Origin: an uncultured Pseudobutyrivibrio sp.
GTDB taxonomy: Bacteria; Bacillota; Clostridia; Lachnospirales; Lachnospiraceae
Assembly (NCBI GenBank): GCA_902775195.1
Contig: CACYLQ010000008.1
Coordinates: forward strand, 1 to 36,963
DNA length: 36,963 nt
Direction of reading: 5' to 3'
This document shows, one piece after another, positions 16,492 to 23,938 of the stretch. A program made the position numbers and the translations under genes. The notes under the pieces were generated by a model. It worked only from the letters and a program-made list of their open reading frames with translations. It had not been told where the DNA came from and made no database searches. The stretch's first letter is position 1, and every line of letters begins with the position of its first letter.

Positions 16492-17436
16492 ATGGAAAAT
16501 CAAGGTGTTTACGCCTTCAATTCAAAGGATGGACATTCTTTAATCCACTGCAGAAAATGGTTACCAGAGGGTGAACCTATCGCAGTAGTACAGCTTGTAC
16601 ATGGAATGGTTGAATATATAGAAAGATACGACGAGTTTGCAAGATTCCTTACATCTAAGGGATATGTTGTAGTTGGACACGACCACATTGGACACGGTCA
16701 GTCTGTTACCAGCATGAATGAATTAGGTGTTATGACAGGAAAGCATCCAGCTGAGGATATGGTTGGAGATATTTACAATCACTACGCCATTACCAAGAAG
16801 GAATATCCAACACTTCCATATTTCATCCTAGGTCATTCCATGGGTTCATATATGGTACGTAAGTTCTTGGCTGACAAAACAGCTTACCTGGATGGTTTAA
16901 CAGGTGCTGTTATCATGGGAACAGGTCAGGAATCAGCAGCAACCTGCAACGCAGGCCTGGCTGTTATTAAAATATTATCTCTTTTCAAGGGTAAGAAATA
17001 TCGCAGCGCTCTTGTGAGAGATATGTCTTACAGTAAGCCATACCGTCGTTATGATTGCTACGGCAAGGATTACGGCAATTCATGGCTTTCTAAAAACACT
17101 AGAAACGTAGAAAACTACTATCACGACCCATATTGTACATTCATGTTTACACTTAATGCCTACAAGGGTTTGGTAGAAGCTGCAAAATATGTCGGCACTA
17201 AGGCATGTGTAGCGAAGATGAAAAAGGGTATTCCACTTCTTGTTGTTTCGGGAGACGCTGACCCAGTTGGTAATTTAGGCAAGGGAACTACAGCAGCTTA
17301 CGAATCATTCAAAGCAGCAGGAATAAAGGACGTTACACTTAAGCTTTATAAGGGCGACAGGCACGAAATTTTAAACGAGTTAGATAGAGAACAGGTTTTC
17401 CAGGATATCTATCAGTGGTTTGAAGCACACAGATAA
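16492..17436 (+). CDS. Alpha/beta hydrolase, monoacylglycerol-lipase-like (Hydrolase_4)
   Basis: This 314-residue cytoplasmic serine hydrolase has the full triad of the fold. The nucleophile elbow is GHSMGS with Ser116, the acid is probably Asp257 in SGDADPVG, and the base is His291 in GDRHEIL. The oxyanion region QLVHGMVEYIERY and the VVGHDHIGHG strand are typical of lysophospholipase or monoacylglycerol lipase relatives. GAGGGAG before the ATG gives a strong start. It is followed after 10 bp by the two-helix membrane protein. The exact ester or lipid substrate cannot be read from the sequence. Confidence 0.9.
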   Translation: MENQGVYAFNSKDGHSLIHCRKWLPEGEPIAVVQLVHGMVEYIERYDEFARFLTSKGYVVVGHDHIGHGQSVTSMNELGVMTGKHPAEDMVGDIYNHYAITKKEYPTLPYFILGHSMGSYMVRKFLADKTAYLDGLTGAVIMGTGQESAATCNAGLAVIKILSLFKGKKYRSALVRDMSYSKPYRRYDCYGKDYGNSWLSKNTRNVENYYHDPYCTFMFTLNAYKGLVEAAKYVGTKACVAKMKKGIPLLVVSGDADPVGNLGKGTTAAYESFKAAGIKDVTLKLYKGDRHEILNELDREQVFQDIYQWFEAHR

Positions 17437-17446
17437 TGGAGCAATT

Positions 17447-18490
17447 ATGGATTCTTTGGAGCATTTAATTACAAGGTCAATAAAGACATATTATAAAAGC
17501 AAGCTTTATGCTCCTGTTATCTTCTTAGTGATTTTGCTTGCCCTTGGAATCATATTCCCGGTAAAGGAGCTAATCTTTCCAAAGATGTACGAGCCGGAGC
17601 AGGTAAGCCTTTACGATATGTATAATTCCAAGGAGCATTTCGCAAGATTTAATCTGCACAATCTATATTTCACAGGCTATACCAGCAAATGGCTGGATAG
17701 AACCAGGGGCTATTACTACTACACAATGATTAATTCAGAATGCGTAGTAGTATTGCTTGATCCAGAATCCTGTGAGCAGGGCACACCAATCATCGAGGAT
17801 ATTTCTATCAAGGGTGAAATCATTTACGATTCAGCCGCTACCAGAACATTATTGACAAATCTTGCTAACGATTTGAATTGGAACGAAAACGGAATACTAT
17901 CTACAGTATCCTCATATTCAATATCCGAGCCAGATGCCACTGGAGCAGCAGCTGAACTATTTGAACTTTTCTATATTATATTGGGACTCTATAGCATCGC
18001 ATCAATTATCATTTATTGTTTATATATTGCATTTCCAGTAATATCTATGCCTGTTCGAAAGACCAGGGCATACGGAAAGCCATCAGCTATTTTGGCTGAG
18101 GCAGAGGAGGAGCTTGCAACACTTCCACAGTTGGCAACAGAGGATATGTTCATCACTGAACACTATTTCATCGAAACTAGTAGCTATGGTGTTGCTATTG
18201 TTCCAATTGATGCTATAATTTGGATTTATAAGTATTCCACCATGCACAAATTCCTTTGGCATCATTTTTCCATCACATACACACTTTACATCACAGCTGG
18301 AAAACGTCATTACATCAAATGCCCTAAGAATATAAAGAGTGATATTGATGGTATTATGGACTACCTTGCAGAAGCAAATCATGATATATTAGTAGGGTTC
18401 TCAGAGGAGAATCGTCTAAAGGTGGAAGAGATTCAGAACGATTTTGATATAGTTAGAAAGATAACAGGCTTTTTATCTAAGAGGGTTTAA
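17447..18490 (+). CDS. Unrecognised two-helix membrane protein
   Basis: This 347-residue protein was not matched to a named family. One membrane helix lies at about 20-38 (VIFLVILLALGIIFPV) and a second at about 170-197 (IILGLYSIASIIIYCLYI). Between them is a domain of about 130 residues, probably outside the cell. A cytoplasmic domain of about 150 residues follows, containing DAIIWIYKYSTMHKFL and a positively charged ITAGKRHYIKCPKN. The start at 17447 is chosen because GGAG (17438-17441) stands 5 bases before it; an in-frame TTG at 17420 lies inside the previous gene. It overlaps or abuts its neighbours closely, and the next gene begins at the base after its stop, so translation is coupled. 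Confidence 0.75.
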   Translation: MDSLEHLITRSIKTYYKSKLYAPVIFLVILLALGIIFPVKELIFPKMYEPEQVSLYDMYNSKEHFARFNLHNLYFTGYTSKWLDRTRGYYYYTMINSECVVVLLDPESCEQGTPIIEDISIKGEIIYDSAATRTLLTNLANDLNWNENGILSTVSSYSISEPDATGAAAELFELFYIILGLYSIASIIIYCLYIAFPVISMPVRKTRAYGKPSAILAEAEEELATLPQLATEDMFITEHYFIETSSYGVAIVPIDAIIWIYKYSTMHKFLWHHFSITYTLYITAGKRHYIKCPKNIKSDIDGIMDYLAEANHDILVGFSEENRLKVEEIQNDFDIVRKITGFLSKRV

Positions 18491-19234
18491 ATGGAAGCTT
18501 ATACAGGCTTTGCTTCAGTCTACGACATGTTTATGGATAACATTCCGTATGATGACTGGGCTAACAACATTAAAGAGATTTTTCAAAAATATAATATGCC
18601 AATGGAAATAGTCTGCGACTTGGGTTGCGGAACTGGCCAGATGACCAGACGCCTTAAGAAAATGGGCTATGACATGATTGGTATAGATATATCATATGAC
18701 ATGCTGATGGAAGCAATGGCGATGGAGGATTCCGATGGAATCCTTTATCTATGTCAGGATATGAAGGAGTTCGAACTATACGGTACCGTAGGTGCAGTGG
18801 TTAGTGTTTGCGATAGTATGAACTATCTTAAGAATACGGACGAGCTTCTTACAGTTTGCAAGCTGGCAAACAACTATCTTGACCCTAAGGGATTGTTTGT
18901 TTTCGATGTTAAGACAGAACATTATTACAAAAAGCTTGGAAGCAGCACGATTGCAGAAAATCGTGAGGAGGGTAGCTTTATCTGGGAGAACGATTACGAT
19001 GAAGCCACCCGAGATAATTTCTATTATCTAACCATCTATGACATGAATGAAGAAGGAACCTTCGACAGATACGAAGAGGAGCATCTTCAGCATGCATTCA
19101 CAGTGGATGAAATCAAAGCTTCCATAGAAAAAAGTGGGCTACAGCTTCTGGAGGTGGTAGACGTTTCAACTATGAAACCACCTACAGAAGATAGTGATAG
19201 ATTGTATTTTATAGCAAGAGAGGTAATAAAGTAA
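18491..19234 (+). CDS. Class I SAM-dependent methyltransferase
   Basis: This 247-residue soluble enzyme has the Rossmann motif I DLGCGTGQ (Asp43-Gly49), followed by MIGIDIS with the acidic residue that binds the SAM ribose, and a post-motif stretch GAVVSVCDSMNYL. The C-terminal third is a beta-rich region (YYLTIYDMNEEGTFDRYEEEH) seen in many small-molecule methyltransferases. The start codon directly follows the previous stop, and the stop overlaps the start of hslO by one base (TAATG). This arrangement points to coupled translation of three genes. The substrate cannot be inferred. Confidence 0.9.
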   Translation: MEAYTGFASVYDMFMDNIPYDDWANNIKEIFQKYNMPMEIVCDLGCGTGQMTRRLKKMGYDMIGIDISYDMLMEAMAMEDSDGILYLCQDMKEFELYGTVGAVVSVCDSMNYLKNTDELLTVCKLANNYLDPKGLFVFDVKTEHYYKKLGSSTIAENREEGSFIWENDYDEATRDNFYYLTIYDMNEEGTFDRYEEEHLQHAFTVDEIKASIEKSGLQLLEVVDVSTMKPPTEDSDRLYFIAREVIK

Positions 19235-20103
19235 TGAGTGATTATATAGTTAGAGGAACAGCAGCAAACGATTCAATCAGAGCCTTCGCCATCACCAGCC
19301 ATGATATGGTAGAAGAGGCTAGAGAACGTCATAACACATCACCTATAGTTACAGCAGCACTTGGAAGAATGCTTTCAGCTGGCTCGATGATGGGTGTAAT
19401 GCTTAAGGGCGAGGACGACCTTGTTACACTTCAGATTCAGGGAAGTGGCCCATTAAAGGGAATTACAGTTACTGCCAACAGCAAGGGAGAGGTTAAGGGA
19501 TTCCCTAATGTAGCAGTTGTAGATTTACCACCAAAGAACGGCAAGCTTGATGTAGGCGGCGCCATCGACCTTGGTATCATGAGAGTTATCAAGGATATGG
19601 GCTTAAAGGAGCCTTACGTTGGAACAGTAGAGCTTCAGACAGGTGAAATCGCTGAGGATTTAACATATTACTATGCTGTTTCAGAGCAGATTCCATCATC
19701 AGTTGGACTTGGAGTGCTTATGAACAAGGACAACACTGTTAACTGCGCAGGTGGATTCATCATTCAACTTATGCCATTTACACCAGAGGAAGTAATCGAA
19801 AAGATTGAGGAAAACCTTAAGACACTTCCATCTGTTACAGATATGCTTTCAAGCGGTAAGACACCAGAGCAGATGCTTGAAACAGTTCTTGCTGGTCTTG
19901 ATTTACAGTTTATGGAGACTTATCCAGTAGGCTACAAGTGCGATTGCTCTAGAGACAGAGTCATCAAAAGTCTTGCTTCACTCGGCAAGGAAGATATGGA
20001 CGAAATCATTGCTGATGGCAAGCCAGTAGAGGTGAAATGCCAGTTCTGTAATGAGGCCTACGAGTTTTCCATCGAGGAATTAAAGACCTTTAGGAGGAAA
20101 TAG
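19234..20103 (+). CDS. hslO: Hsp33 redox-regulated chaperone
   Basis: This 289-residue protein is Hsp33, a chaperone switched on by oxidation when unfolding also occurs. The N-terminal domain includes VRGTAANDSIRAFAITS and GRMLSAGSMMG, with GPLKGITVTANSKGEVKGF. The C-terminal zinc switch has C236-x-C238 (CDC) and C269-x2-C272 (CQFC), all four cysteines present. Its start overlaps the methyltransferase stop by one base. A hairpin after the stop ends the cluster. In an anaerobe this gene is relevant to oxygen exposure. Confidence 0.96.
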   Translation: MSDYIVRGTAANDSIRAFAITSHDMVEEARERHNTSPIVTAALGRMLSAGSMMGVMLKGEDDLVTLQIQGSGPLKGITVTANSKGEVKGFPNVAVVDLPPKNGKLDVGGAIDLGIMRVIKDMGLKEPYVGTVELQTGEIAEDLTYYYAVSEQIPSSVGLGVLMNKDNTVNCAGGFIIQLMPFTPEEVIEKIEENLKTLPSVTDMLSSGKTPEQMLETVLAGLDLQFMETYPVGYKCDCSRDRVIKSLASLGKEDMDEIIADGKPVEVKCQFCNEAYEFSIEELKTFRRK

Positions 20104-20104
20104 T

Positions 20105-20145
20105 CAAATAAACTCCTACAATAGTAAAAAAGTTTAGTTGTTTTT
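20105..20145 (+). terminator. Probable terminator after hslO
   Basis: CAAATAAACT (20105-20114) and AGTTTAGTTG (20131-20140) pair with one mismatch over 10 bp, loop of 16 bases, then TTTTT. The stem is AT-rich and thus weaker than others in the window. Confidence 0.5.
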
Positions 20146-20192
20146 AATTCACAATATCTTGTAAACTATGAAACGGAGTTATTGTATATACA

Positions 20193-20198
20193 TATAAT
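20193..20198 (+). promoter_or_regulatory. Consensus -10 box before the L,D-transpeptidase
   Basis: TATAAT lies 15 bp before the start codon. The -35 match is poor (ATGAAA, 20168-20173, 19-bp spacing). The leader would be very short, so this may be only an AT-rich coincidence. Confidence 0.3.
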
Positions 20199-20212
20199 AG
20201 AAGGTAACCTTA

Positions 20213-21913
20213 ATGAAAAAGCGTAAGAAGAATAAGTTTAAATCTTATAGACTAGACAGGTCTACAGTTATCAGATGCGGGATTATTTGCGCTGCTATTT
20301 TAGTTGTATATCTTATTGGAAGTCTATTTTTTAGAAATCATTTTTACATTAGAAGTAAAGTGAATGGTGTTGGCGCATCATTTCTTGGTGCCGAAAGCAC
20401 ATACAATAAAATCGTTACAAATGCTGATAAATATACCATTTCCTTCAAGGATGCTGATGGCAATGTAGTTAACGATGTAAACTCCAGCGATTTAGGAGTT
20501 GATGTTAATTACGATGCATCACAGGTTCAGGACATTCTTGATAAGCAGACTGGTTTCAACTGGATTGGTCGTTTAATTGTTCCAGCTGAATACTACACAG
20601 CTACAGGTAATTCCTACGATGCTTCTAAGGTTAAGGCCATAGCTCAAAGCCTTGATTTCAGCAATCACAAATCTACCAAGGAATCTGAAGATGCTTACAT
20701 AACATTTGATGGTGATAAATGGGTTATTGTCGACGAGGTTTATGGAGATAGAATAGACCAAGAGGGCGTTGAGGAAGCCATCATTTATGCTGTAGAAAAT
20801 CTTGAAGAAGAGATTAACATTGCAGATGGTACATGCTACAACAAGCCTGATGTTAAGGCCGATGATGCTAACATTAAGGCTGCTGTTGATAAGCTTAATA
20901 AATATATGGATATTGATATTCATTACGACCTTGGGGAAGGTATCACTGAGGATATTCCTAAGGAGACCAAGGCTTCATTCTTTAATTGGGACGATAAGTT
21001 CAAGGTAGGCTTTGATAGAGATGCAATTGGTGAATATGTAAATGCCATGGGTGACAAATATAATACCTACGGCAAGAAAAAGGAATTCACCACAACAGAT
21101 GGCGAGGAAATCACAGTACCTGCTGGTTCATTTGGCTGGCGTATTGCATACGACGGCGAAATCGATGCCATCATTGCTGATTTCAAAGGCGGCAAAGACG
21201 TAACACGTGATTTTACATATCTATATTATGGAACCAGCCATGGTGAACACGATTATGGTAATTCCTACGTAGAGGTTAATCTTACAAAGCAGCACGTATA
21301 TGTTTACAAGGACGGCGTTATGGTCTTTGACACACCTTGTGTTTCTGGCAAGATTGCAGGAAACCATGGCACACATACAGGTGTGTACCCAATAGCTTAC
21401 AAACAAACAGAAGCTACACTTAAGGGTGACAATTACGAATCTCACGTTCATTTCTGGATGCCATTTAACATGGGCGAAGGCTTACATGATGCTACTTGGC
21501 GTTCAAAGTTTGGCGGAAATATATATAAAACAGGCGGAAGCCACGGATGTGTTAACCTTCCATTGTCAGCAGCTGAAAAGATATATGATATCGTTGAGGC
21601 AGGCTGGCCAGTTATTGTTTTTTATACAGGTGATACTGAAGAGGAGAACTACAAGCTTCAAAATCCTCAGCTTAACGTAATAGATTTAATCACAAATATT
21701 GGCCCTGTAACATCAGTAGATCAGGAACCATCTATTGCACAGGCAAGAGCTCAGTACGAAGCTTTAACAGATGAGCAGAAGGCGTTAGTTACAAACTACC
21801 AGGATCTTGTTAACGCAGAGCTTACACTTCAGGTATTAAAGCAGCAGGCAGCAGACGCGGCAGCTGCAGCGGGTGAGGTAGCACCTGCAGATGGAACAGT
21901 TGTGACACCATAG
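20213..21913 (+). CDS. L,D-transpeptidase (YkuD) with N-terminal membrane anchor
   Basis: This 566-residue protein builds 3-3 crosslinks in peptidoglycan or attaches proteins to it. A basic N-terminus (KKRKKNKFKSYR) is followed by a single membrane helix (about 21-42). A large extracellular region (about 50-340), resembling the peptidoglycan-binding PG_binding_4-type domains found before YkuD, follows. The YkuD domain (about 345-475) ends with the catalytic signature SHGCVNL, with His444 and Cys446. A C-terminal helical tail has the pattern YEALTDEQKALVTNYQDLVNAE, common as a repeat in clostridial surface proteins, then an Ala-rich end. Other genes follow with short gaps (hisC after 23 bp), and no terminator is seen between them. 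Confidence 0.93.
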   Translation: MKKRKKNKFKSYRLDRSTVIRCGIICAAILVVYLIGSLFFRNHFYIRSKVNGVGASFLGAESTYNKIVTNADKYTISFKDADGNVVNDVNSSDLGVDVNYDASQVQDILDKQTGFNWIGRLIVPAEYYTATGNSYDASKVKAIAQSLDFSNHKSTKESEDAYITFDGDKWVIVDEVYGDRIDQEGVEEAIIYAVENLEEEINIADGTCYNKPDVKADDANIKAAVDKLNKYMDIDIHYDLGEGITEDIPKETKASFFNWDDKFKVGFDRDAIGEYVNAMGDKYNTYGKKKEFTTTDGEEITVPAGSFGWRIAYDGEIDAIIADFKGGKDVTRDFTYLYYGTSHGEHDYGNSYVEVNLTKQHVYVYKDGVMVFDTPCVSGKIAGNHGTHTGVYPIAYKQTEATLKGDNYESHVHFWMPFNMGEGLHDATWRSKFGGNIYKTGGSHGCVNLPLSAAEKIYDIVEAGWPVIVFYTGDTEEENYKLQNPQLNVIDLITNIGPVTSVDQEPSIAQARAQYEALTDEQKALVTNYQDLVNAELTLQVLKQQAADAAAAAGEVAPADGTVVTP

Positions 21914-21936
21914 TTTCTATTGAATGTGAGGCAAAT

Positions 21937-22998
21937 ATGACTAGTTGGAAAGAAAACGTTCGAGAAGTAGTACCTTACACACCAGGCGAGCAGCCTAAAA
22001 CAAAAGTAATAAAGCTTAACACAAATGAGAATCCATACCCACCAAGTCCTTTGGTGGGTAAAGCTATTTCTAATGTAAAGCTTGATACACTTAGGAAATA
22101 TCCAGATCCTAATTGTAGTAATCTGATTTCTGCAATCGCAGAATATCATGGCTTTGATGCGGAAAATGTTTTTGTAGGAGTTGGCTCAGATGATGTTCTT
22201 GCAATGAGCTTCCTTACATTTTTTAATTCCAAAAAGCCAGTATTATTCCCAGATATTACATATTCTTTTTATGATGTTTGGGCTGATTTATTCAGAATAC
22301 CATACGAAAAAAAGAGCTTGGATGAGGCATTTAAAATTAAACCAGATGATTACGATAATCCTTGTGGTGGTATTGTTATTCCAAATCCTAACGCTCCAAC
22401 AGGTATAGCAGAGCCAGTTTCATTTTTTGAAAACATAGTAAAGAACCATCCTGAATGCGTGGTCATCATTGACGAGGCTTACGTTGATTTTGGTTCAAAG
22501 TCCTGCATAGACCTGGTTCGTAAATACGATAATCTGTTAGTGGTTCGCACATTTTCAAAATCAAGAGCCATGGCTGGAAATCGTATAGGCTATGCCATCG
22601 GTGGAAAAGAGCTTATCAAATATCTGTCTGACTGCAAGTTTTCATTTAATTCATATACAATGGATTCCATTACACTTGCGGCAGGCGTTGCGTCTATTCA
22701 GGATGACAGCTATTTCAAGGAAAAGCTTGAGGCAGTTATCAACACTAGAGAATGGACTAAGAAACAGCTTTCCACACTGGGATTTACTTTTCCAGATTCA
22801 AAGAGCAATTTTATTTTTGCAAAGCACGAATCTATTGAAGCTGCTTATATTTTTGAGGAGCTTAAAAAGGCTGGAATATATGTAAGATATTTTTCTAAGC
22901 CAGAACGTATTTCAAACTATCTGCGTATTAGCATCGGAACAGATGAGGAGATGCAGGTGTTTATAGATGAATTAAGTAAGATAATAAAAGGAGTTTAG
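21937..22998 (+). CDS. hisC: Histidinol-phosphate aminotransferase-like, PLP fold type I
   Basis: This 353-residue enzyme matches HisC, which converts imidazole acetol phosphate to histidinol phosphate in histidine synthesis. Signature parts are KLNTNENPYPPSP near the N-terminus, VFVGVGSDDVL, IPNPNAPTG, VIIDEAYVDFG with the PLP-ring aspartate, and TFSKSRAMAGNRIGY with the Schiff-base Lys208. The C-terminal RYF...YLRISIGT is also standard. It is not among other his genes, so a related aminotransferase (for example aromatic or threonine-phosphate decarboxylase-like) is possible but less likely. The next gene starts 5 bp after its stop. Confidence 0.88.
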   Translation: MTSWKENVREVVPYTPGEQPKTKVIKLNTNENPYPPSPLVGKAISNVKLDTLRKYPDPNCSNLISAIAEYHGFDAENVFVGVGSDDVLAMSFLTFFNSKKPVLFPDITYSFYDVWADLFRIPYEKKSLDEAFKIKPDDYDNPCGGIVIPNPNAPTGIAEPVSFFENIVKNHPECVVIIDEAYVDFGSKSCIDLVRKYDNLLVVRTFSKSRAMAGNRIGYAIGGKELIKYLSDCKFSFNSYTMDSITLAAGVASIQDDSYFKEKLEAVINTREWTKKQLSTLGFTFPDSKSNFIFAKHESIEAAYIFEELKKAGIYVRYFSKPERISNYLRISIGTDEEMQVFIDELSKIIKGV

Positions 22999-23003
22999 TT
23001 TTA

Positions 23004-23474
23004 ATGATTAATTATTTAGTAGTATTTTTGATTTCCATGGTACCATTGATTGAGCTTAGAGGAGCAATCCCTTATGCAGTTGCTAACAACATGCCACTTC
23101 TTCAGAGCTACATCATCGCAATCATCGGTAACATGATTCCTATGCCTATCATTTTCTTCTTCGCAAGAAGAGTTCTTGAGTGGGGTAAGGATAAGCCAGT
23201 TATCGGAGGATTCTTTACATTCTGTCTTGAAAAGGGACACAAGGGTGGCGAGAAGCTTAAGGAAAAGGCAGGTAATGGTCTTTATGTTGCATTATTCTTA
23301 TTCGTAGGTATTCCAGTTCCTGGTACAGGTGCTTGGACAGGTACACTTGCAGCTTCAATCCTTGATATGGATTTCAAGAAGAGCGTTAAGGCAACAATGG
23401 CAGGCGTAGTTCTTGCTGGTGTTATCATGGGCGCTGGAACAAAAATCATTATGCTTATTGCTAGCTTATTTTAA
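23004..23474 (+). CDS. Small multidrug-export family membrane protein (COG2426)
   Basis: This 156-residue membrane protein matches the Sm_multidrug_ex family (PF06695). The N-terminal VFLISMVPLIELRGAIPYA, the central GNMIPMPIIFFFARRVLEWG and the VGIPVPGTGAWTG loop are family hallmarks. Four hydrophobic segments are apparent, with a lysine-rich loop (KGHKGGEKLKEK) between the second and third. The drug-export name comes from the family label; there is little direct proof of that role. It sits between hisC and a 61-residue membrane protein at very short distances, so it is in the same transcript. Confidence 0.85.
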   Translation: MINYLVVFLISMVPLIELRGAIPYAVANNMPLLQSYIIAIIGNMIPMPIIFFFARRVLEWGKDKPVIGGFFTFCLEKGHKGGEKLKEKAGNGLYVALFLFVGIPVPGTGAWTGTLAASILDMDFKKSVKATMAGVVLAGVIMGAGTKIIMLIASLF

Positions 23475-23486
23475 AGGGTGTTAATA

Positions 23487-23672
23487 ATGGATACAGTTAA
23501 TATGATCATTAACGTAATTGCGATAATGGCTGGTCTTACAATCTACATCGGTATCAGCAATACCAAATGGGGTAAGGCACATCAGCAGTATCAGTATGCC
23601 ATAATGCTTGGAGCAATTCTTCTTGCAGTTATAATTGGAGGATTCATCAGATGGCTCGTAATAGTAAAGTAA
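23487..23672 (+). CDS. Small two-helix membrane protein, 61 residues
   Basis: The protein has two hydrophobic helices (about 6-25 and 40-60) joined by a polar loop TKWGKAHQQYQY. No family is recognised. The ATG at 23487 has AAAGGG 8 bases upstream; an in-frame GTG at 23478 overlaps that site and is rejected. It starts 12 bp after the export-family gene and its last 22 bp overlap the next gene in another frame. The overlap and good start sites make it a likely real gene. Confidence 0.7.
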   Translation: MDTVNMIINVIAIMAGLTIYIGISNTKWGKAHQQYQYAIMLGAILLAVIIGGFIRWLVIVK

Positions 23673-23857
23673 AAAAATCAGGCAGCATAGCTTGCGAATA
23701 TTGTAACAACTTTGTTTGGGACGAAGAGGACGAGCAGTACTACTGTGAAATGGATATGGACGAGGATGATTATGTAAGACTGGTAACAGGTCATTACAAC
23801 GAATGTCCATATTTCGTAAATGGGGATGAATACAAGGTGGTAAGACACCAAATGTAA
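23651..23857 (+). CDS. DUF6472-like small cysteine protein
   Basis: This 68-residue soluble protein has a basic start (MARNSKVKKSG), the pair CEYC and, further on, single Cys residues in YYCEM and NECPYF. The four cysteines could bind zinc or an Fe-S centre. The acidic stretch DEEDEQYYCEMDMDEDDY is typical of the small DUF6472-type proteins in Lachnospiraceae, named here from memory and with moderate certainty. Its start overlaps the end of the 61-residue gene by 22 bp, and GGAGG (23637-23641) lies 9 bases before its ATG. It is the last gene of the run begun by the L,D-transpeptidase. Confidence 0.8.
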   Translation: MARNSKVKKSGSIACEYCNNFVWDEEDEQYYCEMDMDEDDYVRLVTGHYNECPYFVNGDEYKVVRHQM

Positions 23858-23858
23858 A

Positions 23859-23906
23859 AATGTTTTCATAATAAACCTTTAATTGGGGAATATGAAACAT
23901 TATAAT
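23859..23906 (+). promoter_or_regulatory. Lysozyme promoter region with flanking inverted repeat
   Basis: TATAAT at 23901-23906 lies 33 bp before the lysozyme start and is the likely -10; the -35 is poor. AATGTTTTCATA (23859-23870) and TATGAAACATT (23891-23901) form an inverted repeat with one bulged base whose right arm abuts the -10. It could be an operator or a weak stop for the upstream operon. Confidence 0.4.
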
Positions 23907-23938
23907 AAGGTTAGTGAAAAATTTAGGAGGTATTGGTA

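Noticed and set aside
17420..17446. Earlier TTG start for the two-helix membrane protein
   Set aside because: It lies inside the hydrolase gene without a ribosome binding site, while GGAG sits 5 bases before the ATG at 17447.
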